Assembly (NCBI GenBank): GCA_003833135.1
Contig: QZLH01000123.1
Coordinates: 1 to 42,448 of the forward strand
Length of the DNA: 42,448 nucleotides
Direction: 5' to 3'
DNA from: Oehlia diaphana
Lineage: Eukaryota; Glomeromycota; Glomeromycetes; Glomerales; Glomeraceae
Positions 1 through 9,206 of the stretch are shown piece by piece. Numbering within the stretch: position 1 is the stretch's first letter; the number at the start of each line of letters is the position of its first letter. The notes under the pieces were generated by a model. The model was not told the DNA's origin and did no database searches. It saw nothing but the letters and a program-made list of their open reading frames with translations. Made by a program: the position numbers and the translations under genes.

Positions 1-396
1 TGAAAAAATTCTGGACAAATTCTGGATGCTACTTCCAAAAAAGGATAAATTAATTTTGTAAAAAAATGCAAAAAGCACAAAACTGACATTCATAACCTTC
101 TTTGTCATACTAATTAAATTTGTTGAGCAGGCAAAAATACTATCTATGATATAATATTTTAGGTTAAGAGCAACTATAATGATGGTTACATATTAAACAC
201 CTTTTTATGACAAATTTTATGAAAAAATATTTCAGGTCAATTTATGGGCAAATCCTGGACAATAATGAGTGTCCAGAAATGAGTGTGTTTTTGGAACAAT
301 TTCTGGACATTAATTGTCCAGAAAATGTCCAGGTACTTTTAGACAAATTTTCTGGACAATTTCTGGACAATTTCCAGACACTTATTTTTTATAGGG
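1..396 (+). mobile_element. Inverted-repeat transposon copy A, truncated by window edge
   Basis: This is one end of an element whose other copy lies at 24942-26230 in the opposite orientation. The right terminus reads TTATTTTTTATAGGG, ending at 396. The inside is filled with repeated TCTGGACAATT-like motifs on both strands. About 330 bases match the reverse complement of the left half of the second copy up to the gap. A 68-codon open frame (207-413) exists in both copies, but it lies across the short motifs and is probably not a gene. The left end is outside the window. Confidence 0.75.
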
Positions 397-734
397 TCTA
401 CAGCTATCAATAATTTCAATACATCTGATCCTTGTAAATTTTTCAGTTCAATGTTTCCACAATAAATAAACCTTAAAATATAATTCAATAATTATTAATT
501 TGTATATTTAGAACTTCATATAACAATAGTATGTTAACTTGTTACCTACCTGAGAATAATATTAATTAAATAAGGCGAAATATTTGGTTTCCTTAAAATA
601 AATTTTCCATCAGTTTTTTCTGCCCATTCATTAGAAAATGCCGTACGAAAATATTTAGACCTAATGCACAAAATATTTGAATGATCATGGACTTTCTTTA
701 ACATTCGGTTCTTCTCCAGCATAAATAACAACAT

Positions 735-1010
735 CCCTATAAAAAAAGTAGATACGTTTTTTATATTGAAAGATACGTTTTGTATACTGAGAGATACGTC
801 TAGATACGTTTTGAGATACGGAAAAATGCACAATTCCGTATCTCGCATGATACGTTTTTTCAATGTCTCCGTATACAAAACGTGTCTTGCAAGATACGGA
901 ATTGTGCATTTTTCCGTATCTCAAAACGTATCTAGACGTATCTAGACGTATATCTCAGTACACATAACGTATCTTTCAGTATAAAAAACGTATCTACTTT
1001 TTTTATAGGG
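735..1010. mobile_element. Palindromic MITE with CCCTATAAAAAAAGTAGATACG termini
   Basis: The 276-bp element is an imperfect palindrome. The left end reads CCCTATAAAAAAAGTAGATA and the right end is its reverse complement, finishing TTTTTTTATAGGG at 1010. The flanking bases CAT occur on both sides (732-734 and 1011-1013), a possible 3-bp target duplication. The interior repeats the motif AGATACGTTTT many times in both orientations. No coding capacity is seen. The outermost 12 bases are the same as in the elements at 1-396 and 24942-26230, although the internal motif is different. Confidence 0.8.
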
Positions 1011-3554
1011 CATCATATCCTATTTCAGTTTCAAAAAGTTATTCATAATCATTAGATAACTCCGCCCAAAATTTTGAAGACATTTTAAAAAAATGTAAAG
1101 AATAAAAGATTATGTCATATGAGCGGAAGTAAAAATTAACCTTAAATGTAACTTCTATGGTGATCTGCATGTCATGCACATGACTACATGACTTCGTAAT
1201 GACGAAATAATCAAAACATTAGTCTTGTACTTTGTTACCCCAAATGAAAAAATAACTTACATGACAACCTGACTTAATAGTAAATGAAATTTTGAAGGTA
1301 TATTTAAAATCAGTGTTCAAAATTCAAAAGGAAACTCATGTTAACACAGCACACATGATTATTTTTAGTTATGTGAGCAATATTGAAAATCATGAACGCG
1401 TTTTTGTGGCTTACGCATAATGGTTAGTATTACTTATTGTTTTGTAAATATGCTTATGATGTTTCTTTGATATTTCAAACTTATTGATGATGGAATAGTT
1501 GTTTAGCCTTTCTGCGGTGCAAAATTTTATATTCTCGATATTTATACCGACCGTATTATATACTTCATATATAAATCAAAGTATTTACTTGAGAAGAATC
1601 ATCAGCCGATAATATATACGACTTAATTTTGACATGTTTTCATTTGAACATTCATTTTCTACTTTGATTGAATAAGTAAGTTAGCGACCGTTTCATTCAT
1701 TATAGACTTGTTTTACCACTAAAATTGTATTCAAAAATTACCAAGCTTCAATTTCTGATGCTCCTTCATAGTTGGGTTTGTGACATATTACTTTCGAATT
1801 AGTCTTTTATCCTTTTCTAAATTAATCCTTTTTTAAAATCTTTCAACGATTAATTTTATTAAAAATGTTCAATTAAATTATTTTATTATATTTACGTAAT
1901 GTTTTTAAGAAAGTGTTTCAGGACGAAAATTTGTATTAGGAAAAGGTTGGAATTGGATATTATTGTTCGTGTAAAATTTAAAACATTGTTCGATCTTTTT
2001 TTTTTTTTAAAAAAAAAAAGTGCCAGATTAATTACGGAAAAGAGCGGGGGCTGAATGTTTCGGAATTTTGACCGGCAAATTTCGAAAATTTTTCCGTTCT
2101 AATTGTCTCGTGAATCCTCGTGATATCATAACCGTATCAGTGTATCACACTGAAAAATTTTTTAATTGGTATTTCGTTGTCAATCAGAATATGCCACTTT
2201 TTCTTATATTCGGGCATAAATAATAAACAACAACAAAAACAAATATAAATATAAGAACCACGTTTCAAAATTATTAGTAATAAGATATTAATTTTATTGA
2301 TGTTGTATCTATTATACCAATGATGAAATTATTTTTTTTTTTTATTTGGGTTAGTGTTCATGTAACTTAAAAAAAAAATAGTGAAGAAATTTACAATACT
2401 GATGAACATCAGTAATTAATAATAAATCAAATTAATATCTCAAAAAAAAAAAAATTGATTTTATATAAAATTCGTAACTTTATTAAGTGAATTAAATTTT
2501 AGGTTATTTGTTCAATAGTAATTCGGAATTATACCCATGGACGACAAATTGTGTCAAGAGTATAAGTTTGATTATTGATAACAATCCGGGTAACGTATGT
2601 TACTCAAAATGATTGTCTGATAGGGCTGTGAGAAGTTGTTACAACATAACAAATAACACCGTAATTATGCATGGAAAAATTAGCGTACGCCAAATAATAA
2701 TTTTTTATACAAATAGAAAAAAAAATAATTAATATATTTTTGATGTAAAAAATAAATAAATACATTAATAAAATTAAATGATGATATTAAAATAGTTAGT
2801 AGATGTATAATTAATTAAAAGATGCACAATTTATGATTTCTTGTTGCTTTTTTCATTTGCAGAAATTAAGTGGGCGTTTCCTTCATTTAGTCCATAGAAG
2901 TTAATACATTACTAATCCTTAATTACAAAAACCCTTATCCGTAAAACGGCAATATTGAAAGAAACCAATTGTTTACGCGTCGGAGGAGCTCATTTGAATA
3001 ATCCGAACCAATCCTTTATTAATTTGGTGGTTCATATAAAATATCCAGGATATGATCTTCGGTTCTGACAAACAATACGTGATTACCTGATAATGCTGAT
3101 ATGATAAAGAAAAAATAGCTACGTGAGCTCTTTGAAAGGAAATTTTCCTTACACAATTTCAAAAAAATAGCATTTTATAAACTAATTATAATTGAATCTC
3201 GTTACAATAAAAAATGGGATATAAATTATATTATAACATAATAAAATAAATTGTTTTTTATATTACATTATAATATTTTTATACAAACTAAAATATAGGA
3301 AAAGCCTAACTTTTAAAAAATAACTTGATTAAAAATTATTACACATCAATATATTAGTAAAAAACAGAAGGCCAAAAGAAAAAAAATTTTATATATAAAA
3401 CAACCCTATTAGGCGTTTAACCCATTAACCCTCAAAAAAAAATAAAAAAATAAAAAAATAATTTTTTTTAATTGCATTCCTTCTCAAATTTTACTGAAAC
3501 AAATACGCGATACGTTTAAGAAAATTTTTAAATAGTTCGCTCTTGTAAAAAAAA
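1011..3554. other. Intergenic region, no gene recognised
   Basis: A+T-rich DNA with homopolymer runs, including a T-run/A-run palindrome near 2000-2020. A slightly more G+C-rich patch lies at 2035-2140. I found no open frame, splice-linked exons, tRNA or structured element that I could support. Confidence 0.5.
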
Positions 3555-4123
3555 ATGGAACAACCATCAGTCACTTATTCTGACAACCAATCGCTTAACT
3601 ATCTCAGTCAAACTTATAAATGGATCGATACTAATGTTATTTCCTCCCATAAAGAGGTATGCAAAGAACTTGATGCTTGTCAAGAGAAATTACGTGAAGA
3701 ACACGAACAAAAGAGACAAGAAATATTCAATAAAAGTTCTTTGCATTCTCAACAACTGTCACAAAATGTTACCCAACAATTACAACAATTTCAACTTGAA
3801 AGAAAATGGTAAGTTTTAAGAAAGAAGGAAGGGTCGTACGAATTATCTGCGTAACTAACTTTTTATTTTAGCCTTTCGCTTTAATGAATTATTTCTCTTT
3901 TTAATTTTCGCCATTTTCTTCTATTACTTCCGATTGCAATAGTTCTCTATATCAAAGAAAATATATAGATTCTGAACAAACTCCTTTGACCAACCCGTCG
4001 TCTTATCGTATCCTTCGTAAACGTAGAAACCGTAGAAAAATAAGACATACCAATATTTATACATTAAGGCAATCAAACCATCCATTCGTAAAACAAATTT
4101 TTTATGGTTCCAAATTTTACTAA
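3555..4123 (+). CDS. Small two-exon gene with coiled-coil-like, Gln/Glu-rich protein; two possible 3' splice sites
   Basis: I do not recognise the family. Exon 1 is 3555-3808, with the ATG preceded by an A-run, and encodes 84 residues plus two bases. The residue 35-82 region is rich in Glu, Gln and Lys and could form a coiled coil. A GTAAGT donor follows at 3809. A strong branch site (ACTAAC, 3854-3859) precedes a TAG acceptor at 3869-3871; using it gives an 88-residue protein ending Cys-Leu-Ser-Leu, which fits a CaaX prenylation box. A second TAG at 3940-3942, preceded by a long pyrimidine tract, also keeps the frame. It adds 59 codons with a basic patch (RILRKRRNRRK) and ends at 4123. Without splicing, a stop follows at once (…ERKW). 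No GT lies between the two acceptors, so an extra intron there is excluded. Transcript data are needed to choose the form. Confidence 0.55.
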
Positions 4124-5006
4124 TGATGATTACATTCATTTAAAAATAATATTTTATTTCATATTGATATATTTTTTTCTTCGCTTATATTCAATCCAAT
4201 CCTAATAACTTAAATAATTTTAAATCGTTTTCTAATTTCGTGAATCCTAAAATGCGCAAAAATCTGATTATGACAAATATTTCAAATATCGCTGACAGTC
4301 TCACACTTTTTACCTTTCGTCGTATTTAAAAAACATTCGTACATTCGAATTTGCATTTAGATTACACTTCAATTCGATAATCATTTTAACTCGGGTATAA
4401 TCATTTATGTTCTAATCGTCTTTTATTCTTTTAAGATTATGGTAAAATTTTACGAAATACTATGTTTTATGTAGTTTATAGTTTTAGTTACGTAATATAC
4501 TGTATATTATTATTTTTTCTTATTATTTGTACTTGGTTTTATAAAATAAATAAATGATTTTTTTCTTTTAAAATTTAAATAGTGTAATAACTTGATCCTA
4601 ATTTTTTTTGAAGAAAAGTTAGAATTATTTGACAGAATTTCATTCAATCCTTTGCCTTTTTCATTTTCGATTAAATGGAATAATAAATGTAATATTATTA
4701 AAATGAAGCTAGTAACTAATAACTATGGATGTCATGAAAATAAAGGCGGACTTTTAATCGGCTAATAGGATATATGTATAAGATTCAAATGATATTCTTA
4801 TGATTAGCACTATACCAAATATGCCCGTAAATTTATACAAAGTCAATTAAAAATAAATATAATTGCAGAAATATAAGAAATTTGCATTTATTTATTTTAT
4901 TTAGAATACATATCTTTAGAAAGATTTATAGAATTTATAGCATAAGAATTTAACAATATAAAATTCTGTTTTGTTCTTAAAATGAGCAATCTGACTAAAA
5001 GTTTCT
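4124..5006. other. Intergenic region between convergent genes
   Basis: Low-complexity A+T-rich DNA that would contain the 3' ends of the small gene on the left and the TPR-SET gene on the right. Nothing else was recognised. Confidence 0.5.
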
Positions 5007-7244
5007 TTATACTATTTCTAGAGTTTCAGCAATTGAAATTATCTCCGGCAAAATTTTTCCTGCCAAATGCAATGCTTCTTTTCTCCATTCAGGTTTATCA
5101 TCCTCAAGTTTGCCCATTATAGGTTCTACAACTATTTTCAATATCATATCAAACCATTTCTTAGCTTCTTCAATCAACTTGAGATCTAAACTGATAATTA
5201 TAATATCTAGGATTATGTTATGAATTTCTTTCAAACGAGTTGTTTTATATAAATCATATGCCTCTTTCAAAATAGATAGAGCCTTTTTATTATTTCCACT
5301 TTCATGGTAAGTATAAGCCAGGGTACTACTAAGTTCCATTGTATTAAATCCTAGATCTGAGTGTTCTTTTCGAAGGCTTCGTAATTCAACAATTATATCT
5401 TCTAATTCTTTAATAAGAGAAGGATCAACATAATGCGATTTTAATAATTTAGGTTTGATTGATTCATTATAAGTTTTCAAGAGTTGTGTCATTCTGAGTT
5501 TAATTTCTTGTGATTCAGATCTTTCCAACTTGCAAATTCTACATTGGCAATCTATGTTTATAGATTTAAGATAACTTGATCGTTCCTCATAGCAAAAGGA
5601 AGTATCCCTGTAATTAATAATTAACTCTTCACCTTTTGAAATAGGCCGATTAGTTCGAAGGAACAACAAATCACCAAGGAAAAGTTGGTTTACATTTTCA
5701 TCAATACATGCATGATTAAAATAAGATGGTAAAGTCCACAGCCCTACATCAGTTAATTTAGTTTTAAGAAATTCACTATAAACTAAACCAAAAACATTGT
5801 GTTTGAGAACATTTGCAATTATTTCAAAACTCACTACATTATTAGTAATTATTTCAATTCTTTCATTTGTACTAAGATTTAGTCCATCATAAAGTCGATA
5901 CACTTCCGGACAATAATAAGGTTCTGCAAAAATTTTCTGAGCAGTACGTGTAGCTAATTCTTCAGCACACGGATGTACACTAATTTGTGATGTTTCATCA
6001 TTTGAGGTTTTGCTTATAATAGTTCCTAAAACCTCATTAGTAAAGACTACAATCAATGCTTTAGAGACCATCAGCAAAGTATGTTCAGGAATGTCACATT
6101 TAGCGATCCATCCTCTACCCTTTCCTTCTATAAGATCAATCTTAATATTTTCATTTAAAAAATTAGCATGATCCAATCTTGGACCTGCTTCATATATCCA
6201 AACATCATTACCCTTACTATCTTTTTTAATTTTAGACCTCTCATGGAATTCATCAATGATACGTAAATAATCATATTTCCCATTTTCATTTTCATAAGAC
6301 AACATTTCCGCATGCTTCATAAATTGCTTAATTGAAGTATTACCTTTTACTCTTTGATATAAATTTTGAAGTATATTAGTGGCTTCCTTATAACGATTGA
6401 GACCACAAAGAGCTTTACCCTTGCGATAAGCTGCTTTCAAATTATTGGGATCATACATAAGAGCAATCTTTGTATCCTTTAAGGCATTATAAAATTGACA
6501 CAAACGAAGGTAAGCTTCTGCTCGATTATTAAATAAAGTGACATTTTTTGGCTCCAGTTTGATGCCATTTGTATAATTATTAATAGCTGTAATATAATTA
6601 TTTGAAGTAAAATAATCATTCCCAAGACGACGGAAATAATCAGCATTTTTTATTTCAGCTTTCTTTTCATTTGTGGACCATTTAACGACTTTAACGTCAT
6701 CAAACAACTTATTATTATGATCAATTAGGATGACATCATCAGGGTTATCAGAACGAATTATGGTTATATTACCAGTGACAAATTTATAAGATATATTCTT
6801 GATGACAAGTAGAGTTCCAATTGGTAAAAATGATTGATCGATAGATTTAGTATTTGATTGACCTTGTTTGGGAATCTTTGTCCAATTATACAAAGCAAGT
6901 CTTTCAACATTACCCTCTGGATCTTCAACAAGAGCTAAAAGGGCATATATTTTTACGAATCTGGAAATCACTCGACATAGCAAGAATCTTTCAGAGGGTA
7001 CATTATCTACTTGTAAATTTGATATTGATATCCGAAGTTGAATATTTAAAGTTAAATTCTCTTGTTTATTGATATTATGAACAACATATTTCTTTGAATC
7101 ACTTAAATTATCTAACTTTTTATGTTCATCAATTAATGTTTCTCTGCTTTTTCTTTGAGAAAAATTATCAACAGTTACACGTAAAATAGCATTTTGTAAA
7201 ATTTCTATTTCATCTATTGTTTTGGTTGCAGTTTGATATTTCAT
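5007..7244 (-). CDS. TPR and SET domain protein (putative protein lysine methyltransferase, 745 aa)
   Basis: A single-exon gene. The longest open frame begins at a TTG (7295), so the start is taken at the first ATG, 7244. Residues 198-303 contain tetratricopeptide repeats (motifs such as YTNGIKLEP, NRAEAYLRL, AAYRKGKAL). The SET region runs from about residue 371: GKGRGW near its start, then FNHAC (509-513, the usual NH-C motif), KGEELIINY (536-544) and a zinc-binding CxCxxC at 566-571. This order (TPR, then SET with a Cys-rich post-SET) matches a known fungal family of TPR-SET proteins related to SMYD-type methyltransferases, but no MYND zinc finger is visible. The catalytic motifs look intact. 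The substrate cannot be inferred. Residues about 85-180 form a conserved-looking beta-rich region without a name I can give. A-rich leader upstream of the ATG. Confidence 0.88.
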   Translation of the reverse strand: MKYQTATKTIDEIEILQNAILRVTVDNFSQRKSRETLIDEHKKLDNLSDSKKYVVHNINKQENLTLNIQLRISISNLQVDNVPSERFLLCRVISRFVKIYALLALVEDPEGNVERLALYNWTKIPKQGQSNTKSIDQSFLPIGTLLVIKNISYKFVTGNITIIRSDNPDDVILIDHNNKLFDDVKVVKWSTNEKKAEIKNADYFRRLGNDYFTSNNYITAINNYTNGIKLEPKNVTLFNNRAEAYLRLCQFYNALKDTKIALMYDPNNLKAAYRKGKALCGLNRYKEATNILQNLYQRVKGNTSIKQFMKHAEMLSYENENGKYDYLRIIDEFHERSKIKKDSKGNDVWIYEAGPRLDHANFLNENIKIDLIEGKGRGWIAKCDIPEHTLLMVSKALIVVFTNEVLGTIISKTSNDETSQISVHPCAEELATRTAQKIFAEPYYCPEVYRLYDGLNLSTNERIEIITNNVVSFEIIANVLKHNVFGLVYSEFLKTKLTDVGLWTLPSYFNHACIDENVNQLFLGDLLFLRTNRPISKGEELIINYRDTSFCYEERSSYLKSINIDCQCRICKLERSESQEIKLRMTQLLKTYNESIKPKLLKSHYVDPSLIKELEDIIVELRSLRKEHSDLGFNTMELSSTLAYTYHESGNNKKALSILKEAYDLYKTTRLKEIHNIILDIIIISLDLKLIEEAKKWFDMILKIVVEPIMGKLEDDKPEWRKEALHLAGKILPEIISIAETLEIV

Positions 7245-9206
7245 GTTTGTTCGTGCTAATATTTTTTTTTTTTTTGGTGGATAAGGAAATAACAAATTAA
7301 GAATAACTTTTTTCTTAACGAATCAATAATCAAACTCGTATTTAAGTTTAAACCTTATAATTACATATTATTTGATGAGATGGAAAAAGCTTGATTCGGA
7401 AGCTGATCCCGAAAAAAAAATCATGCATGATGCCTGTATTACTTTAAGTCTGATTTTAATTACCAAATTAGGCTAACAAAATGGTTGATTTTTTTTTTAC
7501 CTATGAATTCATTGAACCAATCATTTTTTTTTTATGTAAATTTTGCATTATAATTTTAGAGGTTAATAATAATAACTTTCACTATAACTCTTGTATTTTA
7601 CAATATTTATTAAAATTGATTAAATCGTTACGTACCACAAGTTTTATGGGTTACAATTTTTTTCATTTTGGAAATTTTTACCAATAATTATTATTTTAGG
7701 AGCTAATTACATGATGCGAAGTTATAATCTAATGAGATCGAATATATAATTTTCACTATTAGCTGGAATGTGAGATTTAATCAAATATTGAAATCACTAT
7801 TAGTTATTAGTAAATCCTATTGGTCACCGCAATGTTCCTAGTGACTAAACTATAATTTAGCTACTGGTGATATATCTCTATTCCCATCCAATAACTAGTA
7901 TTTAATATTTAATTAAATCATTACGTATCACAAGTTTTATGGACAGTGTTTCCATTTCAAAATAATCAGGTAAAGCTAAATAGATTGTCATTTTATATAA
8001 ACGAGAAATAAAATTACAGCGAATCAAGATTAATATAACCATCACTTTTTCCCCCTTAGAAACCCAAACCAAAACTCAAAGCCCAAAGCGATAAGCAGAT
8101 AAACATCTCTTATTATTTAAAAAAAATGCTTATCTTATTCTTTCTCTGATCGAAATTAAAATTATAATGAAACATAAGAAGTAGTATTTACTATGATATT
8201 ATTAAAGAATGGGAATTAGGTGTAAATTACTAGTTAAACAACTTGTTTAATTTAAAAAACAACAAAGGTTTGAATAAAAATAAAAAAGATTAGGATATCA
8301 TAATAAGTTATTTGTTCCATTGACAGCAGACAAGAAATCAAAAGTAACTAATTCAAGTAAGAATTTCTTCACTAAGATATTATATTGAAATACTATTGAA
8401 ATTTTTTACTTTCAACAATTAAAAGGTCATAACTATTAGGAATTTACACATACAAATTGTTTCTAGTTTAAGATAAATATCGCGCGATCATATATTTTGG
8501 CGATTTAACAGTTTTTTTTTTTTTTTTTTGAAAAAAGGTGGTAATGAATTTGATCTTTACTAAACATCAACATTTATTTAAAAAAAAAATTGTGAGACAG
8601 GGAAATTTTGATTTCTATAAAATGGTTAATAGGCACAATTTGGTAGTTTGTCAATCGGATCTTTTTTTTTCTTAATATACAAGTCGTATATACCATAATG
8701 CGATCAGGCGTAATTTATACTTGATTTTTATTTTGCACCTTCCGATGAAGTTTACTTAACTGTAATAATATCTAAATTAATCAGAGCATTGCATAAATTT
8801 AACCATAAAATGATATTTTTTTTAATAGGGCGTGGCAAAACCACTAGGTATTATATAAGCACTTAATTGATGCACAAATTTATCTTTTCTCGCGCTAATT
8901 TATAGTGGAGTAAGAACATTTTGTTTATTCCTCTAAAAGCATTTTATTACTTAATTGTAAAATTTTATTTTCCAAAATTTATTTGAACATTTTAAAAAGA
9001 GATTGTTGCAACAGAATATTATATTTATGTAGATAATACGTTAAATAAGTACTCAATACAAAAAAATGCCTCTCTTGATGTTTTATTGTGAATTCACCAA
9101 TCATAATAATAGTATTTAAAGTAACAATCTTACTTGATAATGTTAGCCGGTACATTATTTAAAAAAAATGTCTTGCTATTTTCTACCTAGGAAGAAAAAT
9201 TAAATT
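7245..9206. other. Intergenic region with a dispersed 30-bp direct repeat
   Basis: Between two minus-strand genes, A+T-rich. A 30-bp segment at about 7620-7649 (starting TTAAATCGTTACGTACCACA) recurs at about 7913-7942 with two differences. Homopolymer T-run at about 8511-8529. No gene recognised. Confidence 0.5.

Noticed and set aside
207..413. 68-residue frame conserved in both copies of the inverted-repeat element (also 24925-25131, minus)
   Set aside because: Conservation is explained by the DNA repeat itself; the frame runs over TCCGGACAATT motifs and past the element end.
3924..4139. 71-residue minus-strand frame
   Set aside because: It lies antisense to a plus-strand exon-like stretch that has a much more protein-like composition.
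7481..7687. 68-residue plus-strand frame rich in Phe, Ile and Asn
   Set aside because: The composition is that of random A+T-rich sequence, and there is no homology or splice context.
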